Below are positions 8,854 through 16,672 of a stretch of 64,000 nt of DNA, piece after piece. This DNA comes from Aeromonas finlandensis (GTDB lineage: Bacteria; Pseudomonadota; Gammaproteobacteria; Enterobacterales; Aeromonadaceae). Where the stretch lies: the NCBI RefSeq assembly GCF_000764645.1, contig NZ_JRGK01000269.1, positions 1-64,000 on the forward strand. Direction: 5' to 3'. Made by a program: the position numbers and the translations under genes. Position 1 is the first letter of the stretch. Each line of letters begins with the position of its first letter. Below the pieces are notes generated by a model. It was not told the origin of the DNA. It was given only the letters and a program-made list of their open reading frames with translations, and searched no databases.

Positions 8854-8985
8854 TGGCTAATTCTCTTCCTTTTCAGCAGGTTAATGTCTTGGCACTAACA
8901 GACTGATGTCGTGGTGGGGCCAGGTCGACACGCCGTCAACCCGGTTCCAAAAAACCCGTCGATTGTAAACCAATGGACAGGGGTG

Positions 8986-9021
8986 GGCAAAGGCAGCGCC
9001 CGGTTGGCGCCCCCCTTTGCC
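8986..9021. other. Imperfect dyad between ettA and the Crp/Fnr gene
   Basis: GGCAAAGG (8986-8993) and CCTTTGCC (9014-9021) are complementary, with further GCGCC/GGCGC pairing inside. It lies in the 243-base divergent region, about 135-170 bases upstream of ettA. Its role is unknown; it may be an ettA leader structure or an operator. Confidence 0.35.
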
Positions 9022-9096
9022 ACCGCGGTCACGTCTTGCTGCATCAGCCGTGCAATTTGGGCATGATGTGGGCTGCTGTTTTGTCCCGGAGCCCTC

Positions 9097-9672
9097 ATGA
9101 TCCCATCCCCTCAAGCCCCCTCACTGGCCGCCTTTCTCTGCACAATGGGGTTGGACGCCGCGCTGAGCGAAGCCATCAGCCTGCGCTTGCCACGGCAGAC
9201 GTTGCGCGCCGGTCAGACACTGTTGGCGCAAGGGGCCGAGCAGGAGGCGGCTTTCTATATCGAAGCGGGCATCGCCCGTGCCTGCCACTACACCCGGGAC
9301 GGGCAGGAGCGCTGCAAGGAGTTCTACTTCGAAGGGGAGCTCTGCCTGCTCTATGACAGCTGGCTCACGGGGTCGCCCGCCCGCTACCAGCTGGAGGCGC
9401 TGACGGAGCTGCAGGTGGTGCGGGTGCCGATCGTCCTGCTGGATGAGCCCGTCTGGCAGCAGGTCTGTATGGCTCTGCTACGCCAGCAGCTCGGTTACAA
9501 GGAGCGCAAGGAGGCGTTTTTGCTGCTCCACTCCCCCGAGGAACGTTATCGGGAGCTCTGCCACACCTTCCCCCACTGGCCTGCGCGGCTCACTCAGGTA
9601 CAGCTCGCCAACTACATCGGTATCAGCCCGGTCACCCTGTCACGGATCCGCCGCCGCATTAACACGGGTTAA
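9097..9672 (+). CDS. Crp/Fnr-family transcriptional regulator
   Basis: 191 residues. An N-terminal cyclic-nucleotide-binding-type beta barrel (about 15-115, e.g. LAQGAEQEAAFYIEAGIARA) is followed by a C-terminal winged helix. The recognition helix is in LTQVQLANYIGISPVTLSRI (about 165-184). The cAMP-binding residues of Crp and the N-terminal cysteines of Fnr are not evident, so the ligand is unknown. The ATG at 9097 is preceded by CCGGAGCCCTC. It is followed after 57 bases by a YgjV-type membrane protein on the same strand, which may be its target. Confidence 0.88.
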   Translation: MIPSPQAPSLAAFLCTMGLDAALSEAISLRLPRQTLRAGQTLLAQGAEQEAAFYIEAGIARACHYTRDGQERCKEFYFEGELCLLYDSWLTGSPARYQLEALTELQVVRVPIVLLDEPVWQQVCMALLRQQLGYKERKEAFLLLHSPEERYRELCHTFPHWPARLTQVQLANYIGISPVTLSRIRRRINTG

Positions 9673-9729
9673 TGCGGCCTGTTGGTTGCCACTTCATGCT
9701 GCGCCATCCAAATGACGGACGAGGTGTGG

Positions 9730-10239
9730 ATGATGTCGCTGTTTCTGTGGTCGCAACTGGTAGTGAGCCTGGCCTTGCTGCTCGATCTGCTGTCGTTTCA
9801 GTTACGGGATCGCCGCAGAATCTTGGCCTGTCTGGCCCTCTCCTGTGCACTCAATGCCGGTCACTTTGCCCTGCTCGGGCAGTGGTCGGCCGCCTGCCTG
9901 TTGCTGCTGGCCAGCGTACGCTTTCTGGTGAGTATCTGGCTGGTTCGGCGCATCTTGATGTGGTTTTTCATGGGGTTGGCCTGTGCGGCGGCGATGGCGA
10001 CTTATCAGGGCCTGCTGTCATTGATCGGGCTGCTGGCCAGCCTGCTGCAAACCCGGGCCGCGTTTTGCCCCGACGATCGCCAACTGCGGCGCTGGATGCT
10101 GCTCGGTACCCTCTGCTGGCTTGGCAATAACCTGCTGGTGGGCTCACCGGTCGCCGCGCTGATGGAGGGGCTGTTTCTGGTCAGCAATCTGGTGGGGTAT
10201 TACCGTCACTACGGGCGCAAGGAGTCTGTCTGCGGATGA
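9730..10239 (+). CDS. YgjV-family inner-membrane protein
   Basis: 169 residues from the ATG at 9730, preceded by GAGGTGTGG. Most of the chain is hydrophobic and fits five or six membrane segments (e.g. LWSQLVVSLALLLDLLSFQL, LLSLIGLLASLL). It resembles the E. coli YgjV inner-membrane family (Imp-YgjV), whose function is not established. The short polar tail YYRHYGRKESVCG is probably cytoplasmic. It lies directly after the Crp/Fnr regulator and is probably co-transcribed with it. A +1 frame overlapping the first part is considered a shadow. Confidence 0.8.
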   Translation: MMSLFLWSQLVVSLALLLDLLSFQLRDRRRILACLALSCALNAGHFALLGQWSAACLLLLASVRFLVSIWLVRRILMWFFMGLACAAAMATYQGLLSLIGLLASLLQTRAAFCPDDRQLRRWMLLGTLCWLGNNLLVGSPVAALMEGLFLVSNLVGYYRHYGRKESVCG

Positions 10240-10307
10240 TTGTTGCTGACTGACTTGAGAGGCGTATGGAGGATGGCTATCTGGTTGAGGCTGGGGGGGG
10301 ACAAGAG

Positions 10308-10336
10308 AGAGAGGCCGCCATTGCGGCGGCCTCTCT
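10308..10336 (-). terminator. Terminator hairpin between ygjV-like and nucleosidase genes
   Basis: A 12-bp stem AGAGAGGCCGCC / GGCGGCCTCTCT with a 5-base loop lies just after the minus-strand stop at 10344. The T-tract is poor, but the stem is very stable and lies between convergent genes. Confidence 0.7.
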
Positions 10337-10343
10337 GGCACTA

Positions 10344-11180
10344 TCAAGCCTTGTTAAAGCTGTTGATTAGCGCCTTGGCGTAGTCGATGACGAACTGCTG
10401 GCAGTGGATGGCCGTTTTCGGATCGAACTCCTCACCATGGAGATCGGTGTTGGAGAGCACCCGGATCCCGACAAAGGGGATCTTGTAGGCCTCGGCCACC
10501 AGGGCGGCGGAGGAGGTCTCCATCTCTTCGGCTGCTGTGTTATAGGTCTGGTGCAGCCAGTTGATGCGGGCCACCTGCCGATTCCACTCGTCGGCAGTGC
10601 CGATGATGCCTGCCACCACGCGACCGTGCTGATAGCGATCAGCCATGCCAAGAGCACGGCCAACTAGCTCGGGGTCGCCAGTGAACGAGCTGTGCTCCAC
10701 CAGCTTGCCGTTATCGCGCAGACGCATGGTTACATCGAAGTTGTGCCATTTGCTTGGGTCAACGCCCTGTTCGGCCGGGGCCAGATCGCTGCGATAGGCT
10801 CCCATGTTGAAGCTCTTGGTGCCGATGACGATATCGCCCCGATGCAGCGCCGGATCATGGCCCCCCGAGGTGCCCTGGTTGATGATGAGGCGCGGCTTGA
10901 AACGCTCAATGGCCAGAGTGGTGGCTGCCGCCGCATTGGCCAGACCCACTTCGGTGCGGGAGATGACCACCGGATAGCCAGCCAGCGTACCTTGCCAGAA
11001 GGTCCATGCGCCGACAGTCAGCTCCTGCTTCTCTTGCAGGGCCGCGACCATGGTATCCACCTCAACGTCCATCGCCCCCTGGATCAGGATGGGGGAGGAA
11101 GCCGGGTTGGCTGCGTGTGCGAATGAGAAGGGGGCACAAAATAGTGCGATCAGACACACCAACCGTTTAAAGAAATTCAT
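10344..11180 (-). CDS. Exported MTA/SAH nucleosidase-family (Pfs-like) protein
   Basis: 278 residues. A clear signal peptide ([23 protein letters not shown], cleavage about residue 23/24) puts it in the periplasm, unlike cytoplasmic MtnN. The fold is the purine nucleoside phosphorylase/nucleosidase type: [10 protein letters not shown] matches the GAMEEEV motif of E. coli MtnN (E40 = E12), NQGTSGG (101-107) is the ribose/purine loop, and M220-E221 in EEMETSSAA match M173-E174. The catalytic Asp197 of E. coli MtnN is replaced by Asn244 in VLSNTDLHG. That change could alter or abolish the usual reaction. Function as an outward-facing nucleosidase is therefore inference. Confidence 0.85.
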   Translation of the reverse strand: MNFFKRLVCLIALFCAPFSFAHAANPASSPILIQGAMDVEVDTMVAALQEKQELTVGAWTFWQGTLAGYPVVISRTEVGLANAAAATTLAIERFKPRLIINQGTSGGHDPALHRGDIVIGTKSFNMGAYRSDLAPAEQGVDPSKWHNFDVTMRLRDNGKLVEHSSFTGDPELVGRALGMADRYQHGRVVAGIIGTADEWNRQVARINWLHQTYNTAAEEMETSSAALVAEAYKIPFVGIRVLSNTDLHGEEFDPKTAIHCQQFVIDYAKALINSFNKA

Positions 11181-11300
11181 GTTTCACCTGTCAGGGCTGC
11201 GGGAAAGCGCCGGATTCTACTTGCAGGCAAACGATTGCGCAAATCATTAATTGTTTTGTGGATAGGGCGGTTTGTCTGGATTCAGTCCTGCTGAACGGGG

Positions 11301-12155
11301 TCAGGGCTGCTTGTGTCCTGCGAAGTAGAGCACCCGTTTTACATACTCCCGGGTCTCGTCATAGGGCGGGATGCCGCCATAGCGCTCAACCGCCTTCTCA
11401 CCTGCGTTGTAGGCGGCGGAGATCAGCACCCAATTGCCATCGAAACGGCGATCGAGCCACTTGAGGTAGCTGACCCCACCTTTGATATTTTGTGCCGGAT
11501 CAAATGGTCGGGTGACGCCAAAGCGCTGCTGGGTTTCGGGGATCAGTTGCATCACCCCTTGCGCATTTTTGGGGGATACGGCGCCGCTCTCAAGGTTGGA
11601 CTCCGCAATGGCGATGGCCAGCACCAGCCGGACATCGACCTGATGGCGTTTGGCTGCGTGGCGCAACATGGTGGCCAGTTTCTGCTTGCCCGGTGCCTGG
11701 CGCGCCAGATAGGCCTCGAGATTGAATGGTGTGCTGGGCAGGGCAAAGTAGCTTCCCTGTCCGCCGCGGGCGCCGATGCCGCACTGATCTCCCATGGGGG
11801 CATTGCCGACGCGGGCGTTGTAGTAACGGGCTGCCTGCTGGTTGCCAAGGCGCATCGCCATGGCGAGGTAGCTGTTGGCCATTCTGGCGCTGCGCACCGA
11901 GGCGGGGCCGGTGGCGAGCAGGCGGCCGATCCGGAAGTACCCTTCGGGGTTGCCGGTGCTGGCTGCGACACAGTAGAGGGCGATGGCCCTTTGCAGATTA
12001 CCGTTTTGCTGGGCCGCCTGACCTTGCTTGATCGCCGTCAACGCCTTGGGGGCTTGTCTGAAATCCCTGCCTTGTGCCATCGCCCGCGGCGTACCTGCCA
12101 GTAACAACGACAAAAAAAGCAGCAAAAACAGTCCGTTTTCGCTGATGTTCCTCAT
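11301..12155 (-). CDS. Lytic transglycosylase (SLT domain) with N-terminal Sel1-like region
   Basis: 284 residues. A signal peptide (to about A27, TPRAMAQ) is followed by a Sel1/TPR-like helical region (about 35-115, with SLAMAMRLG-type repeats). A family 1 SLT domain follows from about 165. Catalytic Glu185 is in AIAIAESNLESG, with GVMQLIPETQQRFGV, NIKGGVSYLKWL and AYNAGEKAVERYGGIPPY as the other SLT motifs. It cleaves peptidoglycan to 1,6-anhydromuropeptides in the periplasm. CAGGAG lies eight bases before the ATG. The Sel1-plus-SLT layout resembles transglycosylases of envelope secretion machines, but no such genes are nearby. Confidence 0.9.
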   Translation of the reverse strand: MRNISENGLFLLLFLSLLLAGTPRAMAQGRDFRQAPKALTAIKQGQAAQQNGNLQRAIALYCVAASTGNPEGYFRIGRLLATGPASVRSARMANSYLAMAMRLGNQQAARYYNARVGNAPMGDQCGIGARGGQGSYFALPSTPFNLEAYLARQAPGKQKLATMLRHAAKRHQVDVRLVLAIAIAESNLESGAVSPKNAQGVMQLIPETQQRFGVTRPFDPAQNIKGGVSYLKWLDRRFDGNWVLISAAYNAGEKAVERYGGIPPYDETREYVKRVLYFAGHKQP

Positions 12156-12310
12156 GGGGTATCTCCTGTTTGAGTAGAGAAGATATAGAGGAACATGGCT
12201 GCCATCGCCACGAAACCAGTGGATCCTGTTGTTATAGCCCGAGGATTTCAGAGAGCAAAATGGTATGGAACTAATGGCGAACGAGCCGTTTATCGAGGCT
12301 TTTCTGTCGC

Positions 12311-12499
12311 TTAGAAGTCGTGGTGGTACTCCTGCTTATCGGCGTTGGCGTCGGGGAGGTCGCGGTAGAATTGGCCAATTTCGCTGGCAACCCAGAGCGA
12401 AAGCAGGGCCAGCAGGCTGAGCAGGGGAAGCAGAGAGTGGCTCTGTTGCAGGGCATAGGCCGCGATGGCAGCACCGGTCAAAAGCAGGGTTCGGATCAT
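12311..12499 (-). CDS. Small putative membrane protein
   Basis: 62 residues from the ATG at 12499, which has AAGGAG seven bases upstream; a longer GTG start at 12538 lacks one. The first 40 residues are hydrophobic (MIRTLLLTGAAIAAYALQ, LLPLLSLLALLSLWVA) and could form one or two membrane helices. The tail is polar and acidic with EYHHDF at the end. No family recognised. Confidence 0.6.
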   Translation of the reverse strand: MIRTLLLTGAAIAAYALQQSHSLLPLLSLLALLSLWVASEIGQFYRDLPDANADKQEYHHDF

Positions 12500-12702
12500 G
12501 GGTGGCTCCTTGTCGTCATGGGGGTGTTGCGTGGCCACGGACAGAGCGCCTGGGGTCGGGAGTGTCTCCCGGGTGGCACGAAGCGCGCTGAGTATATCGC
12601 GCGGCGCCGCCGCCGATCCGTGGTGTCATCACACTTTCCATAGTCATGGGTGTTGTATCGAGTAGGGCCCCGCCAGATACGGGGCCTGTGGTCGGGTGAC
12701 GG

Positions 12703-13305
12703 TCAGAAGAAACCGCCGTTGTTATCGTCGCTGTCGTCCCAGCCGCCCTGGCTGTCGTCATCGAGAAAGCTGCTGCTGGCATCGGGGGGCGAATCCCAGC
12801 CATTCCAGCTGACCGGCTCTGGGTCGACCGGGTTGGCAATGGGCGCCGGTTCGATGATGTCGATGATCTCCTCGGGTCGGTTGCTGTGAAACAGCCCGCC
12901 GATCATGTCTGCCAGCATCACGCCACCGGCCACACCGGCGGCGGTTTGCAGGGCGCCGCCCAAAAAGGAGCTGGCACGGGACGCAGGTTGGGCAAGGGCA
13001 GTTGCCGGTGGCGGCGTAAAGCGTGGGGGTGGGCTGCTCTCGCTGCCAAACAGGCCGGAGAGGAAACTGCCGCCGCTCGGAGCGCTCTGGCTGGCCTCCA
13101 GCTCCTTGACTCGCTCGTTGAGACGGGTGAGGGCGGCCTGCTGGATCAGCAGGGCCTGGGCCATGTAGTAGGGGGCATCGGGCTGCTCTGCCAGATGCTG
13201 CCGGATCAGCTGATCCGCTTGTTGGTCTCGCTTGCTATCCCTGGCTTGCGCTTGCTTGAGGCGGTCGAACAGTCCATCGATCAGACCCTGTTCCTGTGGT
13301 TGCAT
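12703..13305 (-). CDS. DUF2076 domain-containing protein
   Basis: 200 residues. The N-terminus MQPQEQGLIDGLFDRLKQAQ and the coiled-coil-like stretch to about residue 75 are typical of DUF2076. A Gly/Ala-rich, weakly hydrophobic segment follows (SFLGGALQTAAGVAGGVMLADMIGGLF, about 112-138). The C-terminus is strongly acidic and low in complexity (SFLDDDSQGGWDDSDDNNGGFF). Function is unknown; the family has been called periplasmic ligand-binding-like in some annotations, but no signal peptide is seen. GAGGATTTGAG precedes the ATG. Confidence 0.85.
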   Translation of the reverse strand: MQPQEQGLIDGLFDRLKQAQARDSKRDQQADQLIRQHLAEQPDAPYYMAQALLIQQAALTRLNERVKELEASQSAPSGGSFLSGLFGSESSPPPRFTPPPATALAQPASRASSFLGGALQTAAGVAGGVMLADMIGGLFHSNRPEEIIDIIEPAPIANPVDPEPVSWNGWDSPPDASSSFLDDDSQGGWDDSDDNNGGFF

Positions 13306-13416
13306 CTCAAATCCTCGCTATGGTGCGCAGACAGTGCGTTCAGCCATCCTAAAACCCATGGCAAACCAGTGATACCGGATTAACTCATCAATGACTGATG
13401 GATCTGCTCGCCTTCA

Positions 13417-14442
13417 TCAGGGGGTTGGCCGGTAGTAGTCGAGATACCAGCGGACAAACTCGGCGACCCCCTGCTTGAGGGGCGTGGCGGGGCGCAGGCC
13501 AGTGAGGGTGTGCAGCGGTTCGCTGTCGGCCCAGGTGGCGTGCATGTCGCCTGCCTGCATCGGCAGCATCCGCTTGATGGCGGGCTTGCCGATGGCCTCC
13601 TCCAGCGCCTCGATAAAGGCGAGCAACTGTACGGGTTGGCCGTTGCCGATATTGAGGATGCGGTAGGGGGCCGCGCTCTCGGCCGCGCTCTCGGCCGCGC
13701 TCTGCTCGCTGGCGTGCCAATCGGAATTGGGGCGGGGCGGCTGATCGGCGACGGCGAGGATCCCCGCGACGATATCGTCTATGTAGGTGAAGTCGCGGCT
13801 GAGATCACCGTTGTTATACACATCGATAGGCTCGTCCGCGAGGATGGCGCGGGTGAACTTGATGATGGCCATGTCGGGCCGACCCCAGGGGCCGTAGACG
13901 GTAAAGAAGCGCAGCCCTGTGGTGGGCAGGCCATAGAGCGCCGAATAGGCGTGGGCCATCAGCTCGCCGCTCTTTTTGGTGGCGGCATAGAGGGAGACCG
14001 GGTGATCCACCTGCTGCGCAGTGGAGTAGGGCATCTGATCCCCCATGCCATAGACCGAGCTGGAGGAGGCGTAGATGAGGTGCTGAATCCCGTGGTGACG
14101 GCAGCCTTCCAGCACCGTCAGCATGCCGGTGAGGTTGCTGTCGGCATAGGCGAACGGATTGTCGATAGAGTAACGCACCCCCGCCTGCGCCCCCAGATGG
14201 ATCACCCGCTCGAAACGGTGGCTGGCAAACAGGGTCGCCATCGCTTCGCGATCCGCCAGATCTAGCCGCTCGAAGTGAAAATCGGGGAAACTGGCCAGCT
14301 GTGCCAGCCGTGCCTCCTTGAGGCTCACCTCGTAGTAGTCGTTGAGGTTGTCTATGCCCACCACCTGATGGCCTGCGGCGCAGAGCTGGCTGGCTACATG
14401 AAAACCGATAAAACCGGCGACGCCGGTGACCAGATAGATCAT
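13417..14442 (-). CDS. UDP-glucuronate 4-epimerase-type NAD-dependent epimerase
   Basis: 341 residues, short-chain dehydrogenase/epimerase fold. The NAD-binding GVAGFIGFH lies at residues 7-15, the ASSSSVYG catalytic Ser region near 125-132, and the YAATK catalytic Tyr/Lys pair near 152-156. The match is to bacterial UDP-glucuronate epimerases, which make UDP-galacturonate for capsule or LPS. It overlaps ugd by four bases (ATGA), so the two enzymes form a translationally coupled pathway: UDP-glucose to UDP-glucuronate to UDP-galacturonate. A 12-bp repeat adds AAES units to a surface loop near residue 250. Confidence 0.9.
   Translation of the reverse strand: MIYLVTGVAGFIGFHVASQLCAAGHQVVGIDNLNDYYEVSLKEARLAQLASFPDFHFERLDLADREAMATLFASHRFERVIHLGAQAGVRYSIDNPFAYADSNLTGMLTVLEGCRHHGIQHLIYASSSSVYGMGDQMPYSTAQQVDHPVSLYAATKKSGELMAHAYSALYGLPTTGLRFFTVYGPWGRPDMAIIKFTRAILADEPIDVYNNGDLSRDFTYIDDIVAGILAVADQPPRPNSDWHASEQSAAESAAESAAPYRILNIGNGQPVQLLAFIEALEEAIGKPAIKRMLPMQAGDMHATWADSEPLHTLTGLRPATPLKQGVAEFVRWYLDYYRPTP
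13669..13704. repeat. Three 12-bp tandem repeats inside the epimerase gene
   Basis: GGCCGCGCTCTC occurs at 13669-13680 and 13681-13692, and GGCCGCGCTCTG at 13693-13704. Read on the minus strand they encode repeated Ala-Ala-Glu-Ser, giving AAESAAESAA in a loop between the domains. The unit is a multiple of three, so copy-number change would keep frame. Confidence 0.85.
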
Positions 14443-15806
14443 GGTTGGGTCTCCGGATTGCAGTTCGCATTGGCTGGCTGCTTTTTGGCGGGTAGATGTG
14501 GTCGCCCGATGGCGTGATAGTCAAACCCGAGCTCGCTGAGCTGGCGCGGATCATAAAGGTTGCGACCATCGATGATGACGGGGCTGGCGAGCAGACTCTT
14601 CATCCGGGCAAAGTCGGGGACGCGGAAGGATTGCCACTCGGTACAGATGAGCAGGGCATCGGCCCCTTCCAGTGCCGCCTCCTGAGTGGGGCTGAGCTGC
14701 AGATCCGGCCGCTCGCCGTAAAGCTCATGGGCACGCCCCATCGCCTTGGGATCAAAGGCCTGCACCCGGCCACCGGCGGCCAGCAGCGGGCGACTCGGCG
14801 CATCGCGCATATCGTCGGTACCGGGTTTGAACGCCAGTCCCCACAGGGCGAAGGTGCGGCCACGCAGAGCCGGGCCGAAGCGGGTCAGCAGGGTTTGCGC
14901 CATCTTTTGTTGCTGGCGCTGGTTGACCTGCTCGACCGCTGCCAGCAGCGGGGCGTCGCAGCCGACACTCGCTGCGGTATGGCGCAACGACTTGATATCC
15001 TTGGGGAAGCAGGAGCCGCCATAGCCGCAGCCCGGGTAGATAAAGTGGTAGCCGATGCGGGGATCGGCCCCCATGCCCTGCCGTACCGCCTCGATATCGG
15101 CTCCCAGCTCTTCAGCGAGGGCTGCCATCTCGTTCATAAAGGAGATCTTGGTGGCCAGCATGGCGTTGGCGGCGTATTTGGTGAGCTCGGCGCTGCGCAG
15201 ATCCATCACCACGATCCGGTCGTGATTACGGTTAAAGGGGGTATAGAGGGCGCGCAGCTGCTCAAGCGCCCTTTCGCTGTCACAGCCGATGATGATGCGG
15301 TCCGGCCGCATGCAGTCGTTGACCGCCGCTCCCTCCTTGAGAAACTCGGGGTTGGCCGCCACCTCGCAGGTGAGGGCCAGCCCACGTTCGGCCAACTGCT
15401 GCTCAATGTGCTCTCGTACTTGCTGCGTTGTGCCGACCGGCACCGTGCTCTTGGTCACCACCAGCTTGGGGCGGCTCATCAGTCGGCCTATGGTGTCGGC
15501 CACCGCCAGCACATGTTGCAGATCGGCCGAGCCATCCTCGTCAGCCGGGGTGCCCACGGCGATCAGCAGCAGGTTGGCGTGTGCCACGCCAATGGCGGGA
15601 TCGACCGTAAAGCTCAGGCGGCCGCTGGCCAGATGGCTCTCGACCAGCGGGGCCAGCCCCGGTTCGTAGAAGGGGATCTGCCCCTGCCTGAGGGCGGCGA
15701 TCCGCTCGCCATCCACATCCACGCAGCAGACCTGATGGCCCACCTCGGCCAGAACGGCGGCCTGCACCAGCCCGACATAGCCTGTGCCAAAAATGGTGAC
15801 CTTCAT
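14439..15806 (-). CDS. ugd: UDP-glucose 6-dehydrogenase
   Basis: 455 residues from the ATG at 15806 (MKVTIFGTGYVG), which aligns with family N-termini; a longer frame to 15884 is not supported. It oxidises UDP-glucose to UDP-glucuronate with two NAD+. The N-terminal Rossmann motif GTGYVGL is at 7-13. The catalytic Cys sits in YPGCGYGGSCFPKD (GGSCFPKD motif), and NPEFLKEG and AFKPGTDDMRDAPS are the other family motifs. After DDMRDAPSR the chain goes straight to PLLAAGGRV, about four residues shorter than the usual helix there (compare SRVVIEALLAAGATV). It is the first gene of the ugd-epimerase pair. Confidence 0.93.
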   Translation of the reverse strand: MKVTIFGTGYVGLVQAAVLAEVGHQVCCVDVDGERIAALRQGQIPFYEPGLAPLVESHLASGRLSFTVDPAIGVAHANLLLIAVGTPADEDGSADLQHVLAVADTIGRLMSRPKLVVTKSTVPVGTTQQVREHIEQQLAERGLALTCEVAANPEFLKEGAAVNDCMRPDRIIIGCDSERALEQLRALYTPFNRNHDRIVVMDLRSAELTKYAANAMLATKISFMNEMAALAEELGADIEAVRQGMGADPRIGYHFIYPGCGYGGSCFPKDIKSLRHTAASVGCDAPLLAAVEQVNQRQQQKMAQTLLTRFGPALRGRTFALWGLAFKPGTDDMRDAPSRPLLAAGGRVQAFDPKAMGRAHELYGERPDLQLSPTQEAALEGADALLICTEWQSFRVPDFARMKSLLASPVIIDGRNLYDPRQLSELGFDYHAIGRPHLPAKKQPANANCNPETQP

Positions 15807-15927
15807 GAAAAGTGCCTCGTGCTGTGAATGGGGGATGGCGCGCTTAAACCGCGGCATGCTGCATCTTGGTGCAGCGGGTGTCAATGCCAGATGACAGGCA
15901 CCAGAATGGGGCGTTCAGCCGGGCTGT

Positions 15928-15943
15928 TGTGATCCTTTTCACA
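15928..15943. promoter_or_regulatory. CRP-binding-site-like sequence
   Basis: TGTGA-TCCTTT-TCACA, a perfect TGTGA-N6-TCACA dyad. It lies 107 bases upstream of yitT and 122 bases upstream of ugd in the divergent region. Either gene could be the target. Confidence 0.6.
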
Positions 15944-15968
15944 AAAAATAGACTGGACCCCATAACGA

Positions 15969-15987
15969 AGCCCTGTAGAACAGGGCT
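15969..15987. other. Hairpin in the yitT leader region
   Basis: AGCCCTGT-AGA-ACAGGGCT, a perfect 8-bp stem with a 3-base loop, between the CRP-like site and the yitT start. It has no T-tract in either direction, so it is not a simple terminator. Confidence 0.4.
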
Positions 15988-16049
15988 CGCAGCCCGCCCG
16001 CAACGGCAGGCGACAGACACTCTCTCTTTACTTCGCTTGGATACAGGTT

Positions 16050-16661
16050 ATGGACAACACCTCGATTCGCAACGCTCATCCTATTTATGAGGATGTGCTG
16101 GCCCTGCTGACGGCGGCCGGCTTTGTTTCCCTCGGCATCTTTCTGTTTCATCAGGTTGGCCTGCTCACCGGCGGGACCGCCGGGCTGGCGCTGCTGCTGC
16201 AAAAGGTGACCGGCATCAGCTTCGGCCTGCTGTTTTTCGGCATCAACCTGCCCTTCTATGCGTTGGCATGGCTGCGAATGGGGCCACGTTTTACCTTCAA
16301 CACCTTCGTCTCGGTGGCGGCGGTCTCCTACATGACCGATCACCTCAACGGGGTGTTGCAGATCGGCAAGATAGAGCCCCTCTATGCGGCGCTGATCGGC
16401 GGCACCCTGATTGGCATGGGGCTGCTCATCATGTTCCGTCACAAGTCGAGTCTGGGGGGCTTCAACATTCTGGCGCTCTTCATTCAGGATCGTTTTGGCA
16501 TCCGGGCGGGCAAGCTGCAGATGGGGCTCGATTGTGCCATCGTCATCGCCTCGTTTTTCGTGGTGCAACCCTGGATTCTGGCGCTCTCCATCGTGGCGGC
16601 GGTTATCTGTAATCTGGTGTTGACACTCAACCACAAGCCGGGCCGCTACCAGATTGCCTGA
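16050..16661 (+). CDS. YitT family membrane protein
   Basis: 203 residues, with five or six hydrophobic segments and family motifs HQVGLLTGGTAGLALLL near the N-terminus and SSLGGFNILALF in the centre. YitT/DUF161 proteins are inner-membrane proteins without a settled function. The start at 16050 has AGG four bases upstream. Here the family domain is short, ending at KPGRYQIA. Its last 74 bases are nearly identical to a second copy about 1 kb downstream, past the inserted-looking binding-protein gene. Confidence 0.85.
   Translation: MDNTSIRNAHPIYEDVLALLTAAGFVSLGIFLFHQVGLLTGGTAGLALLLQKVTGISFGLLFFGINLPFYALAWLRMGPRFTFNTFVSVAAVSYMTDHLNGVLQIGKIEPLYAALIGGTLIGMGLLIMFRHKSSLGGFNILALFIQDRFGIRAGKLQMGLDCAIVIASFFVVQPWILALSIVAAVICNLVLTLNHKPGRYQIA
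16588..16661 (+). repeat. Direct repeat copy 1: 3' end of yitT
   Basis: This 74-base stretch matches 17587-17660 at 73 of 74 positions; the one change is GTGGCGG to GTAGCGG. It codes IVAAVICNLVLTLNHKPGRY and the final QIA. The two copies flank the minus-strand binding-protein gene in direct orientation. Confidence 0.9.
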
Positions 16662-16672
16662 CGGGCTCTATA

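Noticed and set aside
6817-8898. 693-codon open frame opposite ettA
   Set aside because: Antisense to the intact ettA; it arises from third-position GC bias and shows no protein motifs.
9672-10130. Plus-strand frame overlapping the YgjV-like gene in another register
   Set aside because: The YgjV frame gives a coherent multi-helix membrane protein with a ribosome site; this one gives an Ala/Arg-rich non-descript product.
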